From Thalassotalea_F euphylliae (GTDB lineage: Bacteria > Pseudomonadota > Gammaproteobacteria > Enterobacterales > Alteromonadaceae): 64,000 nucleotides of DNA. Both the position numbers and the translations under genes were made by a program. Where the stretch lies: positions 124,001 through 188,000 of the forward strand of contig NZ_JBHUIB010000001.1 of NCBI RefSeq assembly GCF_042682785.1. The letters are read 5' to 3'. The number at the start of each line of letters is the position of its first letter. The first letter of the stretch is position 1. The notes below the pieces were generated by a model. That model searched no databases, was not told the origin of the DNA, and was given only the letters and a program-made list of their open reading frames with translations. Positions 52,606 to 61,195 of the stretch are shown piece by piece.

Positions 52606-52633
52606 ATTATAGAAACTTAGGCGCTAGGGTTAA
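52606..52633 (-). promoter_or_regulatory. Probable SulP gene promoter
   Basis: Minus strand: -35 TTAACC (52633-52628), 16 bases, perfect -10 TATAAT (52611-52606). The start codon follows about 23 bases after the -10. Confidence 0.6.
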
Positions 52634-52741
52634 GCCTAGACATAAATCATGTAATGCACCAAGCCAGTGGTCAGCGTGTTACTGCTTTCTCGGGCATTTT
52701 AAAGGTCGGGGATGGTATAGAGTTGTATGAAAAATGTCAAT

Positions 52742-52790
52742 ATAACAGCAAGATAGTAACTACTTACTCTTCAATCTATCTTACTGTTAT
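52742..52790. other. Long imperfect inverted repeat after the GntR gene
   Basis: 15-base arms with one mismatch (ATAACAGCAAGATAG and CTATCTTACTGTTAT) around a 19-base loop, 28 bases past the GntR stop. It may act as a terminator for the minus strand; the T run is weak. Confidence 0.45.
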
Positions 52791-52817
52791 TTAATGGTTT
52801 TTAAGATACTTGAGCGA

Positions 52818-53480
52818 TTATTGATTTTCGCGTTCTAACAAAAATGCTTTGATTTCGTCACGAGAGCCAAGAATATGCTGTTTTAACATATCAACGGCAC
52901 CATCTACATCACGCGATTTACAAAATGTGAGAATGCTATTGTGCTCATTTTCCGCTTTAGAAATACCACCCGCCCACAGCAAGTGCATGCGAATATAACG
53001 ATCAGCATTCTTATTCAAGGTATCGACTAAGTCTTGAGTTTGAGGACGATTTGCCGCTGAATATAAGCAATTGTGGTAATCAGAATTGAGCTCACTCCAT
53101 GTGTTCGCAGAGTTTTCTTTACCAAGTGCATCATCTAGTTTTTCCAACAATGCCGTTGCTTCGCCTAACTTTTCATCCGTTAAATGAGGAATAGACGCAG
53201 CCAGTAGCTCCGCTTCCAACATGGCACGTAATTCAAATAGCTCGTCAACTTGCTCAACATTAAGTTCCGTCGCCGTTGCGCCTTTATGCGGCTCAAAAGC
53301 CACTAGGCCTTCCGCTTCTAATTGCAATAACGCTTCGCGCACGGGAATACGACTCACGTTTAATTCTTCAGCCAATGCCGCCTGTCTTAGCGGTTGGCCT
53401 GCCTTGATCTCGCCCGACAAAATCTTTTCGCGGATGGTCTCAACAACAAGTTGAGTTCGAGTTTTATATACAATCGCCAT
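52818..53480 (-). CDS. GntR-family regulator, FadR/FCD subfamily, probable hydroxyproline regulator
   Basis: 220 aa. A winged helix-turn-helix (about 10-75: VETIREKILSGEIKAGQPLR, ELNVSRIPVREALLQLEAEG) is followed by an all-helical FCD ligand domain with metal-binding His residues (DYHNCLYSAANRP, and a C-terminal EHNSIL). It lies downstream of the hydroxyproline genes on the same strand, so it most likely senses a pathway intermediate. The palindrome at 57133 has the TTGTATACAA form that FCD regulators favour, and TTATATACAA inside its own first codons (53464-53473) may give autoregulation. Confidence 0.9.
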   Translation of the reverse strand: MAIVYKTRTQLVVETIREKILSGEIKAGQPLRQAALAEELNVSRIPVREALLQLEAEGLVAFEPHKGATATELNVEQVDELFELRAMLEAELLAASIPHLTDEKLGEATALLEKLDDALGKENSANTWSELNSDYHNCLYSAANRPQTQDLVDTLNKNADRYIRMHLLWAGGISKAENEHNSILTFCKSRDVDGAVDMLKQHILGSRDEIKAFLLERENQ

Positions 53481-53508
53481 ATCAAAGTTCCTGGATTTAG
53501 CGAAAGTT

Positions 53509-53537
53509 ATTATAGAGATTGAACAGCGAATGCAAAG
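53509..53537 (-). promoter_or_regulatory. Possible promoter of the GntR gene
   Basis: Perfect -10 TATAAT (53514-53509) on the minus strand, 29 bases before the start codon. The -35 is poor (CTTTGC at 17 or TTGCAT at 15 bases spacing). Confidence 0.4.
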
Positions 53538-53548
53538 CCCTAATTAGA

Positions 53549-53583
53549 AAAAGGGCAATAATTTGAACAATTAAGGCCCTTTT
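53549..53583 (-). terminator. Terminator-like hairpin between dehydrogenase and GntR genes
   Basis: AAAAGGGC / GCCCTTTT, 8-base arms, 19-base loop. On the minus strand it ends in GCCCTTTTTC, 27 bases past the dehydrogenase stop. It could separate regulator expression from the catabolic genes. Confidence 0.65.
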
Positions 53584-53609
53584 CCCGCAATTTATTAACA
53601 ATTCGTTAA

Positions 53610-55133
53610 TTAATCACGTAATAATTCAGGTAGCAATGCTTGTGGGAAGTTTTGATAACAAATAGGGCGACGGTAGCGATCAATAGCACGCGTGCCGACA
53701 GACGTTGTTCGTACATCTGTTGCTGCAGGGAATGGCCCACCATGATTCATAGAGTCACACACCTCAACTCCCGTCGGCATTTGGTTATATATAACCCGCC
53801 CTACTCGGTGCACAAGTGGCTTCGCTATCTGTGAAGTTAACGCTAAATCTTCGTCCGTACCATGAATAGAGGCCGTCAAGTTACCACGCATGATAGCGAT
53901 GTACTGCTCTAATTGCGCTATATCTTGGCATTTCACGATTAACGCGCAAGCACCAAACACCTCTTCTTGAAGCGAAGGATTCGCTTGATAGGTTGAGAAG
54001 TCTGTAGCAAAGACAGCAGCACAGCACTGATTTATATCGCCACTTTGACCATGAGCAACCAACTCAACACCGTCTAGTTTTTGCCAATCAGTGACAGCAG
54101 CTTGGTATGTTTCTGCAATACCAGCTGATAACATCACACCTGCCGTTTGTTGTTCAATAGTTTTGGCGACCTGTGATTCAAAACGTGCGTAGTGATCGTC
54201 TTCTATCAACAACCACACACCGGGGCTGGTACAAAATTGACCTACACCCATCATTAACGAATTCACTAGGCCCTCTGCGATACCTTCAGCGCCTGATGCT
54301 ATTTTATTCGGCAGCAAAAATTGTGGGTTTGTACTGCCTAACTCACCATAAAATGGAATTGGCTCAAGGCGTTCATTGATTTGACGTTGCAAAATCATGC
54401 CGACACGCTCAGAGCCGGTAAAACCAACCGCTTTTACAAACGGGTGCTTCACGATTTGACTGGCTATGTCGTAGTTTTCGCCTTGAATCAAGGAGAACAC
54501 ACCAGCATCCAAACCACACTTTTGTACTGCTTTTTGAATAGCTTGGGCAACCAACTCAGAGGTTTGAGGGTGCGCTGTGTGTGCTTTCATCACCACAGGG
54601 CAACCAGCTGCTAGTGCTGATGCCGTATCACCGCCAGCCGTTGAGAATGCCAGAGGAAAATTACTCGCACCAAATACCGCTACGACCCCCAAAGGAAGGT
54701 AGCCCAAACGTGTATCAGGCTTTGGCAGCGGCTCACGCAGGGGATCAGCATGGTCTACCGCAGCCTGATACTCGCCGGATAACAACAGGTTTGCAAATAA
54801 GTTAAGTTGGCCAACCGTTCTGCCACGTTCACCAATAATGCGCTGAGCAGGTAAGCCCGTCTCGCTAGTTGCAGCAGTCACTAAGTCATCACCCAACGCA
54901 ACAATTTCTTCACCAATCGTTTGCAAGAAAGTCGCCCTTTTTTCCGCAGACAAGCTGCTATAGCTCATAAACGCTTGATGGGCAGCCGAGATAGCCTTTT
55001 CAACTTCTTGTTCGGAAGCGTTAGCAAAGGTATGCGGCGAAGGCTTATTGTCCGCTACATAAGTTGACCTAAAACCGTTTGAGGTGTCACCTAGCCACTG
55101 CCCTGCAATTAAACTTTTTCCAGAAATATTCAT
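53610..55133 (-). CDS. Alpha-ketoglutarate semialdehyde dehydrogenase
   Basis: 507 aa aldehyde dehydrogenase of the 2,5-dioxovalerate dehydrogenase group, oxidising alpha-ketoglutarate semialdehyde to alpha-ketoglutarate with NAD(P)+. Catalytic residues are C301 (GQFCTSPGVWLL) and E264 (YGELGSTNPQF). VFGASNFPLAFSTAGGDTASALAAGCPVV is characteristic of this subgroup in contrast to other dehydrogenases. It is the last enzyme of the hydroxyproline pathway and follows the epimerase gene after 11 bases. Confidence 0.9.
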   Translation of the reverse strand: MNISGKSLIAGQWLGDTSNGFRSTYVADNKPSPHTFANASEQEVEKAISAAHQAFMSYSSLSAEKRATFLQTIGEEIVALGDDLVTAATSETGLPAQRIIGERGRTVGQLNLFANLLLSGEYQAAVDHADPLREPLPKPDTRLGYLPLGVVAVFGASNFPLAFSTAGGDTASALAAGCPVVMKAHTAHPQTSELVAQAIQKAVQKCGLDAGVFSLIQGENYDIASQIVKHPFVKAVGFTGSERVGMILQRQINERLEPIPFYGELGSTNPQFLLPNKIASGAEGIAEGLVNSLMMGVGQFCTSPGVWLLIEDDHYARFESQVAKTIEQQTAGVMLSAGIAETYQAAVTDWQKLDGVELVAHGQSGDINQCCAAVFATDFSTYQANPSLQEEVFGACALIVKCQDIAQLEQYIAIMRGNLTASIHGTDEDLALTSQIAKPLVHRVGRVIYNQMPTGVEVCDSMNHGGPFPAATDVRTTSVGTRAIDRYRRPICYQNFPQALLPELLRD

Positions 55134-55144
55134 GTCAGTTATCT

Positions 55145-56158
55145 CTATTTAACAGTGAAACCAAACGCATAAGGATCATCATCATCAATAGTGATGCAGT
55201 TCTTTCCAAACACATGCGCCCAGCCTTCAATACTTGGCTTGATAGCCGTTACCAAGCCTTTGTCCGTTTGTATTTCTTCGGTACTTTCAACACAACCAAC
55301 GAACTGGCTGCCAATATAGCTTTCATGGACGAATCTCTCGCCTACTTGCAGTTCTCCTTTGGCAAAAAGCTGTGCCATTCTCGCACTTGTACCAGTGCCA
55401 CAAGGAGAACGGTCAATTGCTTTGTCACCATAGAAAACGGCATTTGCTGCACTGGAATCGGCGTTTTTAGGTGTACCCGTCCACAGCAAATGGCTCACGC
55501 CTTTCACGGTTGGGTCTTGCGGATGAACACATTCCACCGCGTTACTTACCGCTTCCCTCACTATGGGCGACCAGCGCAAAATATCATCCGCTGACCAATG
55601 TTCAATGCCAGGGAAATTCGCCTGCGGCTCAACAATCACGTAATAGTTACCACCGTAGCTAACATCAACAGTAAGTGGGCCAAGACCATCAATATCAACA
55701 GTAATATCGCGATGTGCCAAATAGGCTGACACATTGAATATCTTCACGCTTTTGACCTTATCGCCCTGCTGTTCAAATTGCACGGTGATTTGTCCGGCCG
55801 GTACATCAAGCACTAACTTGCCCGCCTGTTTAGGCCGCAGTAAACCAGCTTCCAGCGCGGCGGTTACCGTACCTATAGTGCCATGTCCACACATAGGCAA
55901 GCAGCCAGAGGTTTCAATAAATAGAATGGATGCGTCAGCATTGTCACTGCATGGTGGGTACAAAAATGACCCCGACATCATGTCATGCCCGCGTGGCTCA
56001 AACATTAAGCCACGTCGAATCCAGTCGTATTCTTGTAGAAAGTGCTGACGCTTCTCACTCATGGTATTACCCAATAAGTTTGGATGGCCACTTGTCACCA
56101 AGCGCACTGGGTTGCCACAGGTGTGTGCGTCAATACAAAAGAAAGTACCTTTGATCAT
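55145..56158 (-). CDS. 4-hydroxyproline 2-epimerase (proline racemase family)
   Basis: 337 aa. It converts trans-4-hydroxy-L-proline to cis-4-hydroxy-D-proline by a two-base mechanism. Both catalytic cysteines are present: C90 in LPMCGHGTIG and C253 in DRSPCGTGTSARM. Having two Cys, rather than Ser or Thr at the first or second position, marks a racemase/epimerase and not a trans-3-hydroxyproline dehydratase. FIETSGCLPMCGH and DAHTCGNPVRLV are family motifs. It starts 4 bases after the deaminase stop. Confidence 0.92.
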   Translation of the reverse strand: MIKGTFFCIDAHTCGNPVRLVTSGHPNLLGNTMSEKRQHFLQEYDWIRRGLMFEPRGHDMMSGSFLYPPCSDNADASILFIETSGCLPMCGHGTIGTVTAALEAGLLRPKQAGKLVLDVPAGQITVQFEQQGDKVKSVKIFNVSAYLAHRDITVDIDGLGPLTVDVSYGGNYYVIVEPQANFPGIEHWSADDILRWSPIVREAVSNAVECVHPQDPTVKGVSHLLWTGTPKNADSSAANAVFYGDKAIDRSPCGTGTSARMAQLFAKGELQVGERFVHESYIGSQFVGCVESTEEIQTDKGLVTAIKPSIEGWAHVFGKNCITIDDDDPYAFGFTVK

Positions 56159-56162
56159 AAAA

Positions 56163-57080
56163 TTAATCTAAGTTGAATTTGCTTAGGTCAATGCGTGTTG
56201 CTATGGCTTCATTATAGAGCGCTTCAACACGAGCACGCTCTTCACCACTTAGTGGTAAACGAGGCGGGCGTGTTAATTCTGAACCACGACCTGCAAGTTG
56301 TTCACAGAACTTAATACATTGCACCAACGTTGGAATAGTGTCTAGACGCAACAAAGGTAAGAACCAACGCCAAATTTCACATGCTTCTTCGTAGCGCCCT
56401 TGTTGTGCAAGCTTGTAAATCGCTACAGACTCTTGAGGAAACACGTTCGTTAAACCAGAGATCCAGCCCGTACAACCCAGCATTAAGCTTTCTAATGCAA
56501 TGTCGTCTACACCGCCAAAAACAACATAGCGATCGCCAAAGGCAGCGAATAACTCAGAAATACGGCGTGTATCTTCGGTTGCTTCTTTGACGGACACAAT
56601 ATTCGGCTCTTTCGCTAACGTGCGCATACCTTCGATAGACACATCAACACCATAGGTTACTGGGTTGTTGTAAATCATAATAGGTAAGCCACAGTTACGT
56701 GCGACTTGTTGATAGTGGTAAATCGCTTCAGCTTCGGTAGAACGGTACACCATTCCCGGTAACACCATGAGTCCGTCGATGCCAATAGCTTCACACGCCT
56801 TTGAATAATCCACAGCGAATTGTGTTGTAGTTTCAGCAACACCTGAAATCACAGGAACCCGACCCGCCACTTCTTCTTTTACCGCTTTTAATACCGCTAG
56901 CTTTTCTTCGCGTGTATGTGAGCAGTTTTCGCCTACCGTCCCCATTGCAATAATACCGTGTACACCTTCAACAATAAGTTGGTTAACCATTGCTCTGGTG
57001 GCTTCAAAGTTGATAGATAAATCTTCGTGGTACTGTGTAGTAATTGCAGGGTAAACACCTTGCCAGTTAATTGAATTCAT
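56163..57080 (-). CDS. DapA-family 1-pyrroline-4-hydroxy-2-carboxylate deaminase
   Basis: 305 aa from the ATG at 57080; the frame is open to a TTG at 57143 that overlaps the operator, so I reject the longer form. TIM barrel of the dihydrodipicolinate synthase family, with Schiff-base K165 in SVKEATEDTRRI and Tyr in MIYNNPV. GTVGENCSHTREEKLAV takes the place of the usual GTTGE. In this locus it should deaminate pyrroline-4-hydroxy-2-carboxylate to alpha-ketoglutarate semialdehyde. It is the first gene of the minus-strand operon. Confidence 0.87.
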   Translation of the reverse strand: MNSINWQGVYPAITTQYHEDLSINFEATRAMVNQLIVEGVHGIIAMGTVGENCSHTREEKLAVLKAVKEEVAGRVPVISGVAETTTQFAVDYSKACEAIGIDGLMVLPGMVYRSTEAEAIYHYQQVARNCGLPIMIYNNPVTYGVDVSIEGMRTLAKEPNIVSVKEATEDTRRISELFAAFGDRYVVFGGVDDIALESLMLGCTGWISGLTNVFPQESVAIYKLAQQGRYEEACEIWRWFLPLLRLDTIPTLVQCIKFCEQLAGRGSELTRPPRLPLSGEERARVEALYNEAIATRIDLSKFNLD

Positions 57081-57132
57081 ATTGTTCACGCTTGCTAAGT
57101 AATAATTGTGTTTTGATTGTAAGTTAACGTAT

Positions 57133-57144
57133 ATTGTATACAAT
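57133..57144. promoter_or_regulatory. GntR operator candidate in the divergent hydroxyproline promoter region
   Basis: ATTGTATACAAT, a perfect 12-base palindrome, 53 bases before the deaminase start and between the two divergent transcripts. The form matches sites of FCD-type GntR regulators. Confidence 0.65.
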
Positions 57145-57338
57145 TATTTGTGGCGTACAAGAGTTATACAGCAACTAAACATAAAGTACATGTCTGGTGT
57201 GTTACTAACGCATTGTTAAATAATAGTTTATTCTTTAAATAAAATTATTATTGGTACGCAAACCTAAACAAGCGCAATGAGATACCATCATGGAACTGAC
57301 CGCTTTTAGTTGCCAAATACAAAGAGAATGAAAAGAAA

Positions 57339-58601
57339 ATGTCGAATATGCATACTGCGCAACGTAATAAAGTAGCCGTTATTGGCGCAGGTATTATTGG
57401 AGTTAACTGTGCTGTTGCTATTGCCAAGCGAGGATATGAAGTTACCTTGTTTGATGGGCAAGGCATTGGACAGCAATGCTCTTTTGGCAATGCAGGGCAC
57501 TTTGCCACTGAACAGGTTTTTCCTTTAGCAAGCGCGAGCATGTTGCCACAACTCCCCAAATTTCTATTAGACAAAAAAAGCCCACTCAGCATTGTTGGCA
57601 AAGATTTACCTACTACCGCCCCCTGGTTAACGCGCTTTTTGTTCAATATGCTGCCAAGTAAGTATCGCCATGCAACAGAAGCGCTAAAGCAATTGAACGC
57701 TTCTGCAATTGCGTGTTATCAGGAGCTTCTCCAAGAAGCACAAGCTGAAGAGTTAATGACGTTAAATGGCAGCTTGCTCGTGTTTGAACAAACCCCAATT
57801 GGCGAAATTGAAACTTTGCAAAGACAGTTTAGTGAGCAAGGGGTAAAAGTTAAGCTACTCACTAAAAGGCAAGCGCTCGCGCTTGAGGCAGACCTGCATG
57901 ACGGCATTCGATATGCGCTCCACTTTACTGACGTTAGCCACACCATAAACCCACAAAAGCTTTGTCATGTATTAGCTGAGTACGCACAATCACTTGGCGC
58001 TATCGTTATAGAGCGAGATGTTATTGCTATTACAGCAGAGCCAGATAAGGTTTCAATAAAAACGAGTGAGCAAACACACGCCTTTGATAGCCTCGTTATT
58101 GCTACGGGTGCGTATTCAAAACCATTAGCTAAACAGTTAGGTTATCGTCTGCCAATGCAAGCAGAACGGGGATATCACTTCCAACTCGCTGCACACGCCA
58201 CACTGTCACGACCAATTGCCTCAGCAGAACGCAAGTTTATTATGACCCCCATGTCGGCTGGTTTGCGTCTTGCGGGTACAGTGGAATACGCCAAACTGGA
58301 AACACCACCCAATTACCAACGAGCAAGCATGCTTGAAGATCACGCGAAGCATATACTTAAATCGCTCCCAGAGCCGATCGACGGTGAACAAAAAAATTGG
58401 ATGGGGGCTCGCCCTTCGCTACCCGACTCCTTGCCAGTTATTTGCCAAGGACATAAACATCAAAATGTATATTTTGCCGCAGGCCATCACCACTTAGGGT
58501 TGACCCAAGGGGCGATAACCGGAAAATTAATTGCGCAACTTATTGCAGGTGAAAGAACGGATATTGATATCAGCGCCTTTAATATAAAGCGCTTTAATTA
58601 A
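57339..58601 (+). CDS. FAD-dependent D-amino acid oxidase/dehydrogenase, probable D-hydroxyproline oxidase
   Basis: 420 aa DAO-family flavoprotein. The N-terminal dinucleotide fold is KVAVIGAGIIGVNCAVAIAK, followed by the DadA-like GQQCSFGNAGHF. RGYHFQL, MTPMSAGLRLAGTVE and GARPSLPDSLPVI are DadA-like substrate-domain motifs, and AAGHHHLGLTQGAITGKLI ends the FAD site. It is divergent from the hydroxyproline operon across the GntR operator, so it most likely oxidises cis-4-hydroxy-D-proline to the pyrroline. The ribosome binding site AGAGAA precedes the ATG. Confidence 0.88.
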   Translation: MSNMHTAQRNKVAVIGAGIIGVNCAVAIAKRGYEVTLFDGQGIGQQCSFGNAGHFATEQVFPLASASMLPQLPKFLLDKKSPLSIVGKDLPTTAPWLTRFLFNMLPSKYRHATEALKQLNASAIACYQELLQEAQAEELMTLNGSLLVFEQTPIGEIETLQRQFSEQGVKVKLLTKRQALALEADLHDGIRYALHFTDVSHTINPQKLCHVLAEYAQSLGAIVIERDVIAITAEPDKVSIKTSEQTHAFDSLVIATGAYSKPLAKQLGYRLPMQAERGYHFQLAAHATLSRPIASAERKFIMTPMSAGLRLAGTVEYAKLETPPNYQRASMLEDHAKHILKSLPEPIDGEQKNWMGARPSLPDSLPVICQGHKHQNVYFAAGHHHLGLTQGAITGKLIAQLIAGERTDIDISAFNIKRFN

Positions 58602-58689
58602 AGTGGCCTTGCTGATTTATTCAGTTCAAAGCCGCCTTACAATTTCAATGCTTAGCTTGTTTAGGACACTTGCCAATAGAGACTGCTTA

Positions 58690-59886
58690 TCAGCTTTTCT
58701 CGCAGTATGTTGTATTCAAACTCAATACTTCTGACATGATGTTGTATGCCGTTTCAATACGCGCGCTCATCGAGTAGTTTTTATTAGCTAACAGAAGCAT
58801 TGCAAATTTTCGATGCGGCACCGCAATTACATAGGCCCCAAAGCCATTAGTTGCGCCTGTTTTGCTGAGGAGGTAGTTTTCATAGCCTTTCTTCTCAGAG
58901 GCAACGGTTTTAACCGTACCGCTTTCAAAAATCATTTTGTAAGAATTGCCTTTTTTAAGACTGCAAGGATCAACAGGGAACGGATACTTTTCCCACACTA
59001 AGGCTTGATAGTAAGGCCCTGTGTCGAAATATCCCTTGTGAGTAGCGAGTGCCGCTTTTCTCATCACGTTACTCTTCTCCATATCAAGCAAATGTAGTTT
59101 GAGAAATTGGAGTAAATCCTGGTTTGTTGTTTTGATGCCGTAGGCTTCATTTGCCAGTACTGCAGGAGTCACTCTAACGTTTTTACCCTGTCGGCTTTTC
59201 CCCCACGCATAGTTTACAAATTCCGTATCTGGAACCTCGATATACGTGTTGTTTAGCCCAATCGGTCGAAATAGCTCCTTGTCCATCAAGGCGACAAATT
59301 CAGCGTTTTGGGCGCTGGCCGTTAAAATACCTAACAAACCTATGCTTGGATTTGCGTAGCTTCTTCTCGTACCTTCGGGAAATTGAGGTGCCCAGTTTTG
59401 ATAGTATTTTGTCAAAGAGTCGTAAGACTCAATATTGCCAGGTAGCTGCAGTGGAAATCCGCCAGCTGTATGGGTCGCCAAATGAAATACTGGAACTTTA
59501 CCAAGAGGCGTGCCTGTCAAAGCGTCAGCATATGTCGCTATCGGCTTATCTAAAGAAATCATACCTTGAACTTCAGCTTTGGCCGCCAAAGTCGCCGTAA
59601 ACAATTTAGAAATAGAACCAACCTCAAACAAAGTGTGTTCAGTAACGGGAGTGCCGGTTTTCTCATCTTGAACACCAAACTCATAGAGGTAGTCATTCCC
59701 TTCGTGCGTAATTGCGACAGCAACACCTGGAATTTCATATTCTGTCATCAATTCAGGAATAAGTTTGTCAACCAATGATGAAACACTTGATTTCTCTGCG
59801 GCATTAGATAGTTGAGAATAGCCGCCCAGTGCAATAACAAAAATTGCTGCTACCCGATTTAACAAACACCGTTTTACATCAAACAT
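58690..59886 (-). CDS. Class C (AmpC-type) beta-lactamase
   Basis: 398 aa with a Sec signal (about 1-29, ending LSNA). All three active-site motifs are intact: S91-x-x-K94 in GSISKLFTA, Y177-A-N179 in RRSYANPSIGLLG, and K342-T-G in LSKTGATNGFGAYV. HLATHTAGGFPLQLPGN is a strong class C marker. Length is right for AmpC. It should hydrolyse cephalosporins and penicillins in the periplasm. No ampR-type LysR gene is adjacent, so induction by the classical route is not supported. Immediately upstream is a region with integron-like features. Confidence 0.92.
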   Translation of the reverse strand: MFDVKRCLLNRVAAIFVIALGGYSQLSNAAEKSSVSSLVDKLIPELMTEYEIPGVAVAITHEGNDYLYEFGVQDEKTGTPVTEHTLFEVGSISKLFTATLAAKAEVQGMISLDKPIATYADALTGTPLGKVPVFHLATHTAGGFPLQLPGNIESYDSLTKYYQNWAPQFPEGTRRSYANPSIGLLGILTASAQNAEFVALMDKELFRPIGLNNTYIEVPDTEFVNYAWGKSRQGKNVRVTPAVLANEAYGIKTTNQDLLQFLKLHLLDMEKSNVMRKAALATHKGYFDTGPYYQALVWEKYPFPVDPCSLKKGNSYKMIFESGTVKTVASEKKGYENYLLSKTGATNGFGAYVIAVPHRKFAMLLLANKNYSMSARIETAYNIMSEVLSLNTTYCEKS

Positions 59887-60277
59887 GAGTTTTGTTCCTT
59901 CAAATTAATTGTTAGCAATTCCAGCAGTCTTTCTAAGTGTTAACTCGACTGCGAGTTGGTTCTATTAAACAAGCACTTGCTGTGAATTAACGTCTGCTGG
60001 CACAGAAATATATCACCAATCTGGCTCAACAAAATGTTAGAAAAAAGATGAATTATGGCGAAAATATGGCACTTGTTCCGAGGAGGGCTTCAAAAGCTAT
60101 TTAAATGGAAGTTAGTCGCCTAAGTTAAAGAAGAGACAACAAATATTGATTTGAGTGCTTTTAGCAAAAAGCTATGTAATCAAAAGGGGCTGATAAATGC
60201 TTGGCTAAACTGCGTAGCGAAGCGGAACTGAGCCAAGCTTTAGCAGTCCCACGCTTAATTGGCTTGTCGAAGTTTTG
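59887..60277. other. Intergenic region upstream of the beta-lactamase, 391 bases
   Basis: It holds the beta-lactamase promoter (not identified) and, at 60178-60268, a long imperfect hairpin. No credible reading frame. Confidence 0.4.
60178..60268 (-). mobile_element. attC-like imperfect hairpin, probably decayed integron recombination site
   Basis: Extended inverted repeat: GCTTGGCT (60199-60206) pairs with AGCCAAGC (60231-60238). Outer arms GGGGCTGATAAAT and TTTAGCAGTCCC pair imperfectly. The outermost ATCAAAAG / CTTAATT also partly pair. The apex contains a GC-rich inner hairpin (GCGTAGCGAAGCGG). Size, nested arms and CAGTCCC...CTTAATTGGC are how integron attC sites of marine gammaproteobacteria look. 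The expected right core GTTRRRY is degenerate (GATTACA on the minus strand). No integrase is in the window. Confidence 0.45.
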
Positions 60278-60727
60278 TTACTCTATTTCCTTGAAATTAC
60301 TGACGGAATAAAAACACTCATCATCAGTAACATCTTTACTCCAATCTACTTTGATGCTTAAAGGGTAAGCATATTTTGAGTGATAATTTACTTCCATACT
60401 TGCCGCTTGAGCTGCACCTTTAATAGCTTGTTTAAAAATATCTTCGATTGTCAGTTCTAACTCGTATTCACTAGTCTGTTCGAAAAGAGCAACGCCATCA
60501 ACAACTAAAACGTTCGAAGATAGCGCGCTCATGCAACCAGAGTCGACTTTGTAACTATAACTATATGGTTCATTTCTTTTCCATGTTTCAAACTTACTAA
60601 CTATTGCTTGCTTATTCTGGTTATTGAATGATTGCAACCCTGCAAATCCGAATGCATGAATAAAAACAATTGCTGTAACCAGAATGAATATTATTGAAAT
60701 AGGATTTCGATTATCAAATATTTGCAT
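60278..60727 (-). CDS. DUF6174-like small membrane-anchored protein
   Basis: 149 aa. One N-terminal membrane segment (about 10-30, ISIIFILVTAIVFIHAFGF) is followed by an extracytoplasmic domain with YSYSYKVDSGC, VLVVDGVALF, TIEDIFKQAI, HSKYAYPLSIKVDW and DDECFYSVSNF, the layout of DUF6174. Function is unknown. The ATG follows GTTAGAG by 5 bases, as in integron cassettes where the gene starts just after the recombination core. Confidence 0.7.
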   Translation of the reverse strand: MQIFDNRNPISIIFILVTAIVFIHAFGFAGLQSFNNQNKQAIVSKFETWKRNEPYSYSYKVDSGCMSALSSNVLVVDGVALFEQTSEYELELTIEDIFKQAIKGAAQAASMEVNYHSKYAYPLSIKVDWSKDVTDDECFYSVSNFKEIE

Positions 60728-60754
60728 GAAACTCTAACGTCCATATTAAACAGC

Positions 60755-60768
60755 TTGTTATATTTCAA
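60755..60768. repeat. 14-base inverted repeat, left copy
   Basis: TTGTTATATTTCAA; its exact complement is at 61182-61195. The pair brackets the 60765-61172 gene. A 12-base partial copy (GAAATATAACAA) is at 61583-61594. Confidence 0.7.
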
Positions 60769-61172
60769 TTGTTTGCCTCAGTCAATTTGACTTCATATTT
60801 GCGACCTGACTCCGTTTGAATTGTGCAAGTACAATCATAGGTTGGGAGTTCATAAGCTATTTTTCTTGAAACTGAAAAGTCGTATTTAATTTTGAACTGA
60901 CTTAGCTGAATAGATTCAAAACCATATTTTACGATTTGCTGGCGAACAAAATCCTGTAATGGAACTAACAATTCACCTGTTATCCCTGTATTTAAAATTT
61001 CAGGAGTGTACTCAAAAGCCAGCAAATCAATTTCGACGATATCTATGCAGTTTGCTTTAGCCACCTTTTCCAAATGGTTTATAGCGTAGTCAGTTTTCCA
61101 GTAAAACAAAGTACTCGCAAAATGGTGAGGTATATTATGAGCCAATGATTTGAGTGGCTTCAACGAAGGCAC
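60765..61172 (-). CDS. Hypothetical protein in a cassette-like unit
   Basis: 135 aa with a GTG start 3 bases after AAGGAGAG. Unknown family; starts MPSLKPLKSLAHNIPHHFAS and looks like a soluble alpha/beta protein with a Cys pair in YDCTCTIQ. The gene is bracketed by a perfect 14-base inverted repeat, with the right copy overlapping the leader and the left copy the stop codon. Complementary ends of this kind are a property of integron cassettes. Confidence 0.6.
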   Translation of the reverse strand: MPSLKPLKSLAHNIPHHFASTLFYWKTDYAINHLEKVAKANCIDIVEIDLLAFEYTPEILNTGITGELLVPLQDFVRQQIVKYGFESIQLSQFKIKYDFSVSRKIAYELPTYDCTCTIQTESGRKYEVKLTEANN

Positions 61173-61181
61173 TTTCTCTCC

Positions 61182-61195
61182 TTGAAATATAACAA
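61182..61195. repeat. 14-base inverted repeat, right copy
   Basis: TTGAAATATAACAA, the exact complement of 60755-60768. Confidence 0.7.

Noticed and set aside
55145..56158. Proline racemase family gene considered as trans-3-hydroxy-L-proline dehydratase
   Set aside because: Both catalytic Cys are present (C90, C253); the dehydratases have Thr or Ser at one of these sites.
56163..57143. DapA-type gene considered as dihydrodipicolinate synthase of lysine synthesis
   Set aside because: Its tight operon with hydroxyproline epimerase, semialdehyde dehydrogenase and GntR regulator and its altered GTVGEN motif fit the deaminase role.
58690..59886. Serine hydrolase considered as a beta-lactamase-fold esterase
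   Set aside because: The YAN and KTG motifs and the THTAGGFPLQLP segment are those of class C beta-lactamases; family esterases usually lack the KTG.
60178..60268. Hairpin considered as a terminator of the 60278 gene
   Set aside because: Nested, bulged arms over 90 bases with no T run do not suit an intrinsic terminator.
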